Source of the DNA: Anaerolineales bacterium
GTDB taxonomy: Bacteria; Chloroflexota; Anaerolineae; 4572-78; J111
Assembly: GCA_012032575.1 (NCBI GenBank)
Contig: JAAUSP010000167.1
Span: 1 to 13,326 of the forward strand
Length of the DNA stretch: 13,326 nt
Direction: 5' to 3'
The first letter of the stretch is position 1, and the number at the start of each line of letters is the position of its first letter. The notes under the pieces were generated by a model, which made no database searches, had not been told where the DNA came from, and saw nothing but the letters and a program-made list of their open reading frames with translations. A program made the translations under genes and the position numbers. Below, piece after piece: positions 1 through 6,400 of this stretch.

Positions 1-131
1 GTTCCTGGGCCAGGGCTGCTTCCCGCGCCCCGATGAGAGCGCAGCAGCAGCGACTGCCCGGCCCGGCCCAGATTGGCCGGCAGATTGGTCTCGTCCGGCG
101 CTTGAAGTTGTAAGATTAAACTGGTCAACAT
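1..131 (-). CDS. cas6: Cas6-like CRISPR endoribonuclease, N-terminal fragment (cut by window edge)
   Basis: Reading leftwards from an ATG at 131-129, the first 31 residues begin MLTSLILQLQAPDETNLPAN and continue LGRAGQSLLLR. The hydrophobic first strand, then LPAxLGRA and LLL, match the start of Cas6 proteins, the nucleases that cut pre-crRNA in type I and III CRISPR systems. An AAGGAG lies about 12 bases before the ATG, a little far. After LLLR the frame loses similarity (SHRGAGSSPG), whereas the next frame gives ALIGAREAALAQE, as expected for Cas6. A one-base frameshift near 35-45, by mutation or sequencing error, is therefore likely. Only about 43 codons are visible and the catalytic part and glycine-rich C-terminus lie outside the window, so the family call rests on N-terminal resemblance alone. 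No CRISPR repeats are in the window. Confidence 0.45.
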   Translation of the reverse strand, partial: MLTSLILQLQAPDETNLPANLGRAGQSLLLRSHRGAGSSPGPG

Positions 132-152
132 GGTTGGTTAAGGCTCCTTGGG

Positions 153-215
153 TGAGGCGTGAGGCGAGGGGGCGGGCGAACGTTCTTTCGCGTCCTCGCG
201 TCTTCGCCTCATTTT
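153..215. repeat. Intergenic hairpin with heptamer arms (GTGAGGC type)
   Basis: The left arm contains two tandem copies of GTGAGGC followed by GAGG. The right arm (about 198-213) reads CCTCGCGTCTTCGCCTCA and pairs with it imperfectly. It lies between the 5' end of the Cas6-like gene and the 3' end of the toxin gene, and resembles the other heptamer hairpins in this window. Confidence 0.55.
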
Positions 216-302
216 CATGCTCAGCAGCGGGCTGCTACAGCCGGCTGAACTTTGTAACGGTTGATTTTTAGCGCCGTCCCCGGGCGATCCCTGGCAATAT
301 TC

Positions 303-348
303 CTCCAAGCTCTCGGCTGCTACAAGGATGAAGGCGGAAGTTTAATCC
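303..348 (+). repeat. Direct repeat copy A flanking the toxin-antitoxin module
   Basis: This stretch shares CCTCC, the 14-base block GCTACAAGGATGAA (319-332) and a GGAA-TTTAATC ending with a second copy at about 1070-1131. The two copies lie in the same orientation on either side of the yefM-yoeB module. The second copy carries an extra AAGGATGAAGAC-like duplication. Confidence 0.55.
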
Positions 349-367
349 AAGCCACCCTCTGCTATCT

Positions 368-648
368 TTATTCGTAGTGGTAGCGGTCCTGGAGGAAGTC
401 AAGGCGGTCCTGGGCGACGACATAGACGAGGCGGTGTTCCTGGGTGATGCGCGCGACCAGACACCGAAGCCCAGGTATTTGAGCGGTTCGGGCTTGCCGG
501 GGCCGGTGAAGGGGTCACGCATAATAGCCTCAATGAGGGTGAAGATACGCAGGGCGGTTTTTCGGTCGGTTTCAATCCAGTAGCGCAAATCCTCGCGGAA
601 TTCAGGATGGAAGACAGCCGCCCGGTCGGGGTTACTCGGCGCTGTCAA
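368..648 (-). pseudogene. yoeB: YoeB-family mRNA interferase toxin, frameshifted
   Basis: YoeB toxins are small RelE-fold ribonucleases that cut mRNA on the ribosome and are neutralised by YefM. From a TTG at 648 the frame encodes HPEFREDLRYWIETDRK, then RDPFTGPGKPEPLK and GFGVWSR, all YoeB hallmarks; the Glu of KPEPLK (residue 54 here) corresponds to catalytic Glu46 of E. coli YoeB. After WSR the frame turns to unrelated sequence that stays open to 268. The next frame gives ITQEHRLVY and then DRYHYE followed by TAA at 370-368. This is the expected C-terminus with the catalytic Arg and the terminal His-Tyr. One missing base around 449-455 (GCGCGC where GCGCCGC is expected) explains the break. 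The restored protein would be 93 aa, against 84 in E. coli. The TTG start overlaps the antitoxin end by 17 bases. A sequencing error is as likely as a true mutation. Confidence 0.85.
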
Positions 649-919
649 GGCCCACCTCGTGGCGCAGTTGGGCGATGGTTTGCGGAGGCAGGGTTTGCTC
701 CGGGATACGGGCCAGGGCGGTGAGCAGGCGGCGGGCGTTGGCCGGGGAGCGTAAGAGATGGGCGGTTTCTAACAGGCCGGCCAGTTCTCCGGCGGCGATG
801 AGGGCGACGGCTTCGCCTTTGCGCCGTTCGATGATGACAACTTCACGGTCGGCGGTGACCCGGTCCAGGAGTTTGGCCAGGCCGGCGCGGGCCTGAGAAT
901 AGGTGGTTTGAATGGTCAT
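632..919 (-). CDS. yefM: YefM/Phd-family antitoxin
   Basis: This 95-aa protein is the antitoxin of a YefM-YoeB pair: it binds and blocks the toxin through its C-terminal half and represses the operon through its N-terminal fold. The N-terminus (TTYSQARAGLAKLLDRV, then EVVIIERRKGEAVALI) is the Phd/YefM DNA-binding domain. The segment ETAHLLRSPANARRLLTAL is nearly identical to the signature of E. coli YefM (ETAYLLRSPANARRL). The ATG at 919-917 is preceded by AGAGGAGG seven bases upstream, an excellent ribosome binding site. The toxin follows immediately with a short overlap, the usual order for the family. The antitoxin frame is intact although the toxin frame is not. Confidence 0.93.
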   Translation of the reverse strand: MTIQTTYSQARAGLAKLLDRVTADREVVIIERRKGEAVALIAAGELAGLLETAHLLRSPANARRLLTALARIPEQTLPPQTIAQLRHEVGLDSAE

Positions 920-955
920 AGCGCCTCCTCTAACGGTTAGCGTTCATACTCCATA

Positions 956-997
956 GTTGTACCAGGATATTGTACAACTGGGAAGGGCTATTGGCAA
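956..997 (-). promoter_or_regulatory. yefM promoter with TGTACA-type operator
   Basis: On the minus strand TTGCCA (997-992), a 17-base spacer and TACAAT (974-969) form a near-consensus promoter. The -10 box lies within TTGTACAAT. GTTGTAC (956-962) and GTACAAC (972-978) are perfect inverted copies nine bases apart, giving one TGTACA (971-976) and one TGTACC (958-963) core about 13 bases apart. The YefM-YoeB operator of E. coli is built from TGTACA cores about 12 bp apart, so an autoregulatory operator is a natural reading. Confidence 0.75.
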
Positions 998-1069
998 AGC
1001 GATGGAGCAAACAGACCCAGCCTGGCGCGACCCATCAACTGATTTCTACCCTGAAAAGTGGGGGCGCTC

Positions 1070-1164
1070 CTCCGAACTTCCTGCCGCTACAAGGATGAAA
1101 GCAGAAGGATGAAGACGGAAATTTAATCTGGTCTTCATCCTTCATCCTTCATCCTTCATCCTTT
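1070..1164. repeat. Direct repeat copy B and CTTCATC heptamer hairpin
   Basis: This holds the second copy of the repeat flanking the toxin-antitoxin module (GCTACAAGGATGAA at 1086-1099). It is followed by four perfect tandem heptamers CTTCATC at 1133-1160. The left side (AAGGATGAA at 1091-1099 and AAGGATGAAG at 1105-1114) is complementary to the heptamer run, so the whole can fold into a hairpin. A third, partial copy of the CTCCTCCGAGCTTCCTG word lies at about 1171-1187. Confidence 0.6.
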
Positions 1165-1317
1165 CCTTGTGCTCCTCCGAGCTTCCTGTCTATTCCAACG
1201 TATTTAGTATCTTGGCCATCGAGTCCTTGTACATTGGGTAAGAAAATCAGACAAGATTTACTGGATTAAATTTTAAGAATCGAGATAGTTTATAAATTAT
1301 GTGCTTGGGTCAGGGTC

Positions 1318-1387
1318 AGAACACGGATGCGTAGAATTAACGGATTTATTGTTTGCTCATCGGTTTAATTCCGCGTATCCGTGTTCT
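1318..1387. repeat. Two-tier inverted repeat (AGAACACGGAT arms)
   Basis: Perfect 11-bp outer arms AGAACACGGAT (1318-1328) and ATCCGTGTTCT (1377-1387) enclose a second pair, GAATTAA (1334-1340) and TTAATTC (1365-1371). The structure is a long interrupted hairpin in AT-rich DNA, probably a dispersed repeat, with no neighbouring gene end that would make it an obvious terminator. Confidence 0.65.
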
Positions 1388-1447
1388 TAATCTGTAGAAC
1401 GTAAGTTTAAGCCCATAAGGCAACCCCAAGATTTAAATTAACCAAAA

Positions 1448-1507
1448 CGTGTTGCGTCTTGCGTGTTCCGTCTGTTTGATCTTACGCAAGACGCAACACG
1501 CAACACG
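1448..1507. repeat. Heptamer-arm hairpin (GCGTGTT/GCGTCTT type)
   Basis: A 17-base left arm (1448-1464) is perfectly complementary to 1484-1500 around a 19-base loop. Both arms are tandem 7-base variants of CGTGTTG on the left and CAACACG on the right, with one further CAACACG at 1501-1507. It is one of the clearest members of the window's heptamer hairpin family. Confidence 0.8.
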
Positions 1508-1594
1508 AATATTTGAGTAATTATTTTCTTGGAGCTACCTAATAATTCGATACCAGGTTTAAAAATCTTGGCGCAGGTCTTGTTAAGACTGTCC

Positions 1595-2120
1595 AGGCCG
1601 GGCAAAAATCCAAATTATTCGAGGCAAAAATCCAAATTATGCCCGGCAAAAGGCAGGCTGTCTAGTGGCAAAATTTCAAATTTTGCCTCTAGCGGGGAGG
1701 GAACATGCCCGGCAAAAGTTCACAAGATGCGGCTAAGCCGGGTCCAACTTTCGGGGCATGTTGCCGCAACTTAAGGGGCAAGCGGACGCCTTTTAAGCCG
1801 CAAAAGGCAGCCCGCCGCCAGGCATCCGGTCACCACCGTCGAGGCCGGAGGACTCCTCTTGACCGCCAAAGGGGAGCAAGATGCCGGGCAAAAGGGAGCC
1901 ACATGCCCGGCAAGAGGGCTCCTTTTGTTGGGCATGTTTTGAGCCTATAAGGGCAAAAGTCAGCTTTTGCCGGGCAAAAGGGGTCCGCATGCCGGGCAAA
2001 AGGGAGCAAGATACGGGGCAAAAGGCGGCGGCATGACGGGCAAAAGGCGGCCAGATGCGGCCAGGCCGGGCGCAGGCTAAGGCGCAAGCGGCGGGGGTGG
2101 ACCGGGCAAAAGGAGACAGG
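1595..2120. repeat. 22-bp phased degenerate tandem array, core GGGCAAAAG
   Basis: The word GGCAAAA or a close variant recurs with its C at 1603, 1625, 1647, 1669, 1713, 1757, 1779, 1801, 1823, 1845, 1867, 1889, 1911 and 1933, all in exact 22-base register. Two 21-base steps (1954, 1975) follow, then 1997, 2019, 2041, 2085 and 2107, again at multiples of 22. Best-preserved units are at 1881-1902 and 1967-2054 (four in tandem), with consensus near ATGCCGGGCAAAAGGGRGC plus three variable bases. Some positions (about 1691, 1735, 2063) are badly eroded. Internal palindromes occur at 1667-1687 (10-bp arms, one-base loop) and 1952-1971. Because 22 is not a multiple of three, the reading frame changes every unit, which argues against a protein-coding role. 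Confidence 0.85.
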
Positions 2121-2370
2121 CTTAGTGGACCACAGCTTAAGCTCAGAGGGGGTCTCTGACCCCCGGACGCCGGTCGGAGCCAAAGGCCCCCTATGGGCAG
2201 ACCGGCTTGGAGCGAAGGCTTTTCCAAACCAAGGTTTGGACTCCGGTTTTTGGGGCAAATCTAACAAACTTCTAACAGTGCTTTAATCTCTATTTAATTC
2301 TTCTGGCGTAACCATTTAACTGTTAGCTTTTTACAACGGCCCCGCCCTTCTCTCTGGACAGGCGGGGTAT
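2121..2370. other. Gene-free stretch before the ABC operon, with small hairpins
   Basis: No gene is supported here. Perfect small hairpins are GGGGGTC/GACCCCC (2148-2154 and 2158-2164), CCAAACC/GGTTTGG (about 2224-2239) and CCCCGCC/GGCGGGG (2340-2346 and 2361-2367). CTAACAGT (2272-2279) and ACTGTTAG (2319-2326) are inverted copies 39 bases apart in an AT-rich patch that may hold the operon promoter, but no convincing -35/-10 pair was found. Confidence 0.4.
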
Positions 2371-2379
2371 TGTCTTGTT

Positions 2380-2412
2380 CTGTAGGGGTCGGACATTGTC
2401 CGACCCCTACAG
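2380..2412. repeat. Perfect 16-bp inverted repeat in the ABC operon leader
   Basis: CTGTAGGGGTCGGACA (2380-2395) and its exact complement (2397-2412) are separated by a single base, 29 bases before the ATPase start codon. There is no T-tract, so it is not a typical terminator. It may be a dispersed repeat or a hairpin in the mRNA leader that stops short of the ribosome binding site at about 2425-2432. Confidence 0.8.
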
Positions 2413-2441
2413 AAGCTATTTATGAAGGAGGAAAAAGAGCG

Positions 2442-3365
2442 ATGATCGAAGCAACCGATCTGACCAAAGCTTATGGCTCCATCGAAGCCCTGCGCGGTGT
2501 TACCTTTAATGTGGCCGAGGGCGAAGTGGTGGGGCTGCTCGGCCCGAACGGGGCCGGGAAATCTACCGCCATCAAAATCCTGGCTGGTTACTTGCAGCCT
2601 GACAGCGGCGCGGTCAAGGTGGATGGGCTGGATGTGCTCAGCCACACCCGCGAGGTGCAGGCTCGGCTGGGCTACCTGCCCGAGAATGCACCGCTCTACC
2701 CGGAACTGTCGGTGCAAACCTACCTGCGCATGATCGCCGATTTGCGCGAAATCCCCCGCGAGGAACAGCCGGCCCGCCTGTCCGAAGCCATCTATGCCAC
2801 CGGCCTGACCGAACACCTGACCCGCCCCATCGGCCAGCTCAGTAAAGGGTTCCGCCAGCGGGTGGGGCTGGCCCAGGCCATTTTGCACCGGCCCCGGCTG
2901 CTCATCCTCGACGAGCCGACGGTGGGGCTGGACCCGACCCAGATTGTCGAAATCCGCAATCTGATTCGCCGCCTGGCTCACCACAGCACCATTCTTTTCT
3001 CATCCCATATTTTGTCCGAAGTCGAAGCCGTCTGCGACCGGGTGATTATCGTCATGAACGGTCAGGTCAAAGCCGATGCCCGCCTGGCCGATTTGGCCGC
3101 CACGTCCAATGCGGTGCTGGTTTTGCAAAAGGAGATTGGCGGGTTGGACCGTGCCCTCAAAGCGCTCGTGGGTGTCCGCCAGGTGGAGCAGGTCCACGCC
3201 TCCGACGGCTACCCGGCCTATCGCATTCTGGGCCACCAGGGTCACACCGACTTGTGCCCGGCCATTTACGATCTGGCCCGCCAGGAAAATTGGCCCCTGC
3301 GCGAACTCCGCCGCGACGTGCGCACACTGGAGACGGTGTTCAACGAACTGGCGACGGCGGGGTGA
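2442..3365 (+). CDS. ABC-2 type transporter ATP-binding protein (GldA/NatA-like)
   Basis: This 307-aa cytoplasmic ATPase drives the permease encoded next. In order it shows the A-loop region (LTKAYG, 7-12), Walker A GPNGAGKST (34-42), the YLPEN stretch in place of a classical Q-loop (78-82), the signature LSKGFRQRV (133-141), Walker B LLILDEPT (153-160), D-loop GLDP (162-165) and switch His189 in SSHILSEVE. A C-terminal tail of about 95 residues ends in LETVFNELAT, typical of ATPases of ABC-2 exporters and of GldA. An ATG at 2442 is chosen because AAGGAGGAA sits about ten bases upstream; an open frame extends back to 2370, but that part overlaps the leader hairpin and lacks ABC similarity. 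It is the first gene of a three-gene operon; the cargo cannot be told from sequence. Confidence 0.93.
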   Translation: MIEATDLTKAYGSIEALRGVTFNVAEGEVVGLLGPNGAGKSTAIKILAGYLQPDSGAVKVDGLDVLSHTREVQARLGYLPENAPLYPELSVQTYLRMIADLREIPREEQPARLSEAIYATGLTEHLTRPIGQLSKGFRQRVGLAQAILHRPRLLILDEPTVGLDPTQIVEIRNLIRRLAHHSTILFSSHILSEVEAVCDRVIIVMNGQVKADARLADLAATSNAVLVLQKEIGGLDRALKALVGVRQVEQVHASDGYPAYRILGHQGHTDLCPAIYDLARQENWPLRELRRDVRTLETVFNELATAG

Positions 3366-3372
3366 AGAGGCG

Positions 3373-3398
3373 TTTAACGTTGAACTTTCAACGTTAAA
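3373..3398. repeat. Perfect 12-bp hairpin between ATPase and permease genes
   Basis: TTTAACGTTGAA (3373-3384) and TTCAACGTTAAA (3387-3398) enclose two bases. It lies in the 55-base gap, just before the GAGAGGAGA ribosome binding site (about 3405-3413). It could affect mRNA stability or the ratio of the two proteins, or be another repeat of the intergenic hairpin type. Confidence 0.75.
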
Positions 3399-3420
3399 AC
3401 GTAAGAGAGGAGATTAACTT

Positions 3421-6330
3421 ATGAAACAAATTCTGGCTATCACTCGCAAAGAACTCAACAGCTACTTCGGCTCGCCGATGGCGCTGATATTTGTGGGCGT
3501 TTTTCTGTTGGTGACAGTGTTCACCTTTTTCTGGGTCGAGACCTTTTTTGCGCGCGGCGTGGCCGATGTCCGGCCCATGTTCGCCTGGATGCCGCTGCTG
3601 CTGATTTTTCTGGTGGCGGCGCTGACCATGCGCCAGTGGAGCGAGGAACAGCAGACCGGCACCCTGGAAATGCTGCTCACCCTGCCGGCTCGACCCGCGC
3701 AACTGGTGGTGGGTAAATTTCTGGCGGTGATGATTTTGGTCGTCGTGGCCCTGGCCCTGACCCTGTTCATTCCCCTTACCGTCGCCCTGCTGGGCAACCT
3801 CGATTGGGGGCCGGTGGTGGGCGGCTATCTGGCGGCGATTTTGATGGCCGCCGCTTATGTCGCCATCGGCCTGTTTATCTCGTCCCGTACCGACAACCAG
3901 ATTGTGGCCTTGATTTTAACCGTGCTGCTGGGCGGGCTGTTGTATCTGGTCGGCACCCTCAGCATCACCCGCTTTCTGCCCGATTTTGTGGCCGAAATCT
4001 TCCGGGCGGTTGGCTCCGGCAGCCGCTTTGAAAGCATCGAGCGCGGCGTGATTGATTTGCGCGACCTGATGTATTACCTATCACTGACCGCGCTGTTCCT
4101 GACCCTCAACGTGGTCTCGCTGGACAGCAAACGCTGGAGCGCCGGGGAACAGACCCGCGCTTACCGCGAAGGGATGCTGCTCACCGCCGGGTTGATTGCC
4201 CTGAATCTGGTGGCCTTGAATGTCTGGCTGTACCCGGTCAACCGGGCGCGGCTTGATCTGACCGGCCAGCGCGAGTACAGCCTGTCGCAAACCACCCGCG
4301 ATTTGCTGAACAATTTGCAGGAGCCGCTGCTCATTCGCGGCTACTTCAGCGAAAAAACCCACCCCCTGCTGGCCCCCCTGGCTCCCCGTTTGCGTGATTT
4401 GCTGCAAGAGTACCAGGTGGCCTCCAACGGTAAGGTGGTGGTCGAGATTGTGGACCCGCTGCAAGACCCGGAGAAGGAGCAAGAGGCCAACCAATCTTAT
4501 GGCATCCAGCCGACCCCGCTCCAGGCGGCGGATCGTTACGGCGCGTCGGTGGTCAATGCCTATTTTGACATCCTCATTCGCTACGGCGACCAGAACGAGG
4601 TGCTCAACTTCCGCGATTTGATCGAAGTCCAGCCGACGCCCAACGGCCAGGTGGATGTACGCCTGCGCAACCCTGAATACGACCTGACCCGCACGGTCAA
4701 AAAGGTGGTCTACGGCTTCCAGAGTATTGACGCCGTGCTGGGGGCCATGCAGGAGTCGGTCAAGCTGACCCTCTACCTCACCCCCGATACCCTGCCCGAA
4801 TGGCTCCAATCCACGCCCGATACCATCAAAAAGGTGGCCGAGGAAATCCAGGCCAAATCGAAGGACAAGTTTACCTTTGAAACGGTCAATCTGGACGACC
4901 CTGCCAGCCAGGTCAACCGCCAGACGATGGTGGACCAGTATGGCCTGCGCCCTATTGCCGCTACCCTCTTCTCCGACCAGACCTACTATCTGCACATGGT
5001 CCTGCAAATCGGCGACCAGGCGCAACTGCTGGCTCCTTCCGGCGAGTTCACCGAGGCCGATGTGCGCACCAGCATCGAGTCGGCCTCCAAGCGCGGCTCG
5101 TCGGGCTTCCTCAAAGTGGTCGGCGTGTGGACGCCACCGGACATGCCCCAGCCCAATGCCTTTGGGCAGCAGATGCCCTCGTTCAAGCAGTACACCACCA
5201 TCAACCAGCAGTTGAGTCAGGATTACACCGTGCGTCCGATGGACCTGTCCACCGGGCAAGTGCCCGCCGATGTGGATGTGTTGGTGGTCATTGCGCCCCA
5301 AACTATGACCGACAAAGACCGTTATGCCATTGACCAGTATTTGATGCGCGGCGGGTCGGTGGTGGTGGCGGCGGGCAACTACGCCATCTCGCCCGATCAA
5401 TTCAGCGGCAACCTCGGCCTCCAGCCCATTGACGGCGGCCTGCGCGACATGTTAGCCGGCTACGGCATTGACGTGCAGCAGTCGCTGGTGCTGGACCCGC
5501 AGAATGAGCCGTTCCCGGTGCAGGTGAGCCGCGACCTGGGCGGGCTGCAAGTGCAAGAGATCCAGGCCATGAATTATCCCTTCTTTGTGGATGTCCGCTC
5601 CAACGGCATGGACCCGCAAAGCCCGATTCTGGCTAATTTGCCGGCGGTCACGCTCAACTGGGCCTCGCCGGTGGTGGTGGACGAAGCCAAAAACAAGGAC
5701 CGGACGGTCATCACCCTGCTCAAATCCAGCCCCGGCTCCTGGCTGCGCACCGATATCAATATTATGCCCGATACCCAAACCTATCCCGATCTTGGCTTCC
5801 CCGTCGAAGGAACCCAGGCGTCGCACCCGCTGGCCGTTTCGGTGCAGGGGGTGTTTGAAAGCTACTTCAAGGGCAAGCCGTCGCCGCTGGAGGCTCAGGC
5901 CCCCGCTGACCCCGCCAGCCCCTCGCCGCAGCCGACCGCCGCGCCGGTCAATACCATCGGCACGATTGAAAGCTCGCCCGATACGGCCCGGTTGGTGGTG
6001 ATTGGCAGCGCCGAGTTTTTGAATGATCTGGTCTTTCAACTGTCATCCAACCTGACCCAGGACCGTTATTTGAACACCCTGCAGTTTATGCAAAATACGG
6101 TGGACTGGTCGGTGGAGGATTTGGATTTGCTGACCATCCGCTCGCGGGGAACGTCAGCCCGGGTGCTGGTCCCGCTGTCTGAAAGCCAGCAGTCCTTCTG
6201 GGAAGGGACGAATTACGTCCTGGCGCTGGTGTCGCTGGTGGCGTTGGGTCTCATCTGGCGCTGGCGGCGGCAAAACGAACAGCCGATGGAGTTGGTGCCA
6301 CAGAGCGCGGTGTCGGTGGGCAGTCGGTAG
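3421..6330 (+). CDS. Fused ABC-2 permease (GldF-like) and GldG-family extracytoplasmic protein
   Basis: This 969-aa membrane protein joins two proteins that are separate in the Bacteroidota Gld system. Residues 1 to about 240 form an ABC-2 permease with six hydrophobic segments (near 20-40, 53-70, 97-125, 131-153, 161-180 and 216-233) and the conserved EEQQTGTLEMLLTLP stretch between the second and third. A seventh segment (about 251-270) leads into a GldG-type (ABC_transp_aux) region beginning RLDLTGQREYSLSQTT, the usual entry motif, followed by YQVAS, VEIVDPLQDPEKEQEA and, after it, VLVVIAPQTMTDKDRYAIDQ. A proline/alanine/serine linker (about 820-850) precedes a final block and a C-terminal membrane segment (about 930-947) with a basic cytoplasmic tail. 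The start has GAGAGGAGA eight bases upstream. The DUF4340 gene follows 70 bases later. In Bacteroidota these components support gliding; elsewhere the role is unknown, probably envelope export or polymer handling. Confidence 0.9.
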   Translation: MKQILAITRKELNSYFGSPMALIFVGVFLLVTVFTFFWVETFFARGVADVRPMFAWMPLLLIFLVAALTMRQWSEEQQTGTLEMLLTLPARPAQLVVGKFLAVMILVVVALALTLFIPLTVALLGNLDWGPVVGGYLAAILMAAAYVAIGLFISSRTDNQIVALILTVLLGGLLYLVGTLSITRFLPDFVAEIFRAVGSGSRFESIERGVIDLRDLMYYLSLTALFLTLNVVSLDSKRWSAGEQTRAYREGMLLTAGLIALNLVALNVWLYPVNRARLDLTGQREYSLSQTTRDLLNNLQEPLLIRGYFSEKTHPLLAPLAPRLRDLLQEYQVASNGKVVVEIVDPLQDPEKEQEANQSYGIQPTPLQAADRYGASVVNAYFDILIRYGDQNEVLNFRDLIEVQPTPNGQVDVRLRNPEYDLTRTVKKVVYGFQSIDAVLGAMQESVKLTLYLTPDTLPEWLQSTPDTIKKVAEEIQAKSKDKFTFETVNLDDPASQVNRQTMVDQYGLRPIAATLFSDQTYYLHMVLQIGDQAQLLAPSGEFTEADVRTSIESASKRGSSGFLKVVGVWTPPDMPQPNAFGQQMPSFKQYTTINQQLSQDYTVRPMDLSTGQVPADVDVLVVIAPQTMTDKDRYAIDQYLMRGGSVVVAAGNYAISPDQFSGNLGLQPIDGGLRDMLAGYGIDVQQSLVLDPQNEPFPVQVSRDLGGLQVQEIQAMNYPFFVDVRSNGMDPQSPILANLPAVTLNWASPVVVDEAKNKDRTVITLLKSSPGSWLRTDINIMPDTQTYPDLGFPVEGTQASHPLAVSVQGVFESYFKGKPSPLEAQAPADPASPSPQPTAAPVNTIGTIESSPDTARLVVIGSAEFLNDLVFQLSSNLTQDRYLNTLQFMQNTVDWSVEDLDLLTIRSRGTSARVLVPLSESQQSFWEGTNYVLALVSLVALGLIWRWRRQNEQPMELVPQSAVSVGSR

Positions 6331-6378
6331 TCAGTAGTCAGTAGTGGGAAATTACCCCGTCTACCGTCTCCCGTCTAC
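6326..6378. repeat. Heptamer-built repeat between GldFG fusion and DUF4340 genes
   Basis: GTAGTCA repeats at 7-base spacing from about 6327, overlapping the stop codon of the fusion gene, and CCGTCTA/CCGTCTC repeats at 7-base spacing on the right. The arms are only partly complementary. Architecture matches the other heptamer hairpins. Confidence 0.5.
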
Positions 6379-6400
6379 TTTTTACAGGAGTAAAATAACC

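Larger units (their letters stand above)
1165..1560. other. AT-rich gene-free stretch with two hairpins
   Basis: No convincing gene is seen. The stretch is much richer in A and T than its surroundings and contains two clear inverted repeats, listed separately (1318-1387 and 1448-1507). No tRNA-like fold, DnaA-box cluster or promoter with a following gene could be supported. Confidence 0.5.

Noticed and set aside
1881..2054. CRISPR array
   Set aside because: Units are 22 bp, directly adjacent and degenerate throughout, with no unique spacers, unlike CRISPR repeats of 28-37 bp with spacers.
1200..2120. Possible plasmid-type origin (AT-rich DNA next to 22-bp iteron-like repeats)
   Set aside because: No Rep, ParA or ParB gene, no DnaA-box cluster, and the surrounding genes are chromosomal in character. 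The resemblance is noted in the finding on the array but an origin is not called.
1793..2267. Two overlapping long minus-strand open frames of about 145 codons over the repeat array
   Set aside because: They arise because the 22-bp repeat lacks stop codons in those frames. The frames carry the same repeated words shifted between each other, there is no ribosome binding site, and no known domain appears.
2331..2984. A 217-codon minus-strand open frame covering the ABC ATPase start
   Set aside because: It runs antisense through Walker A of the ATPase and contains no domain; the sense gene is certain.
4081..5400. A 439-codon open frame antisense to the GldFG fusion gene
   Set aside because: It mirrors the codon pattern of the well-supported sense gene (many His, Gln, Gly, Val), lacks a ribosome binding site and has no recognisable domain; it is a typical shadow in GC-rich coding DNA.
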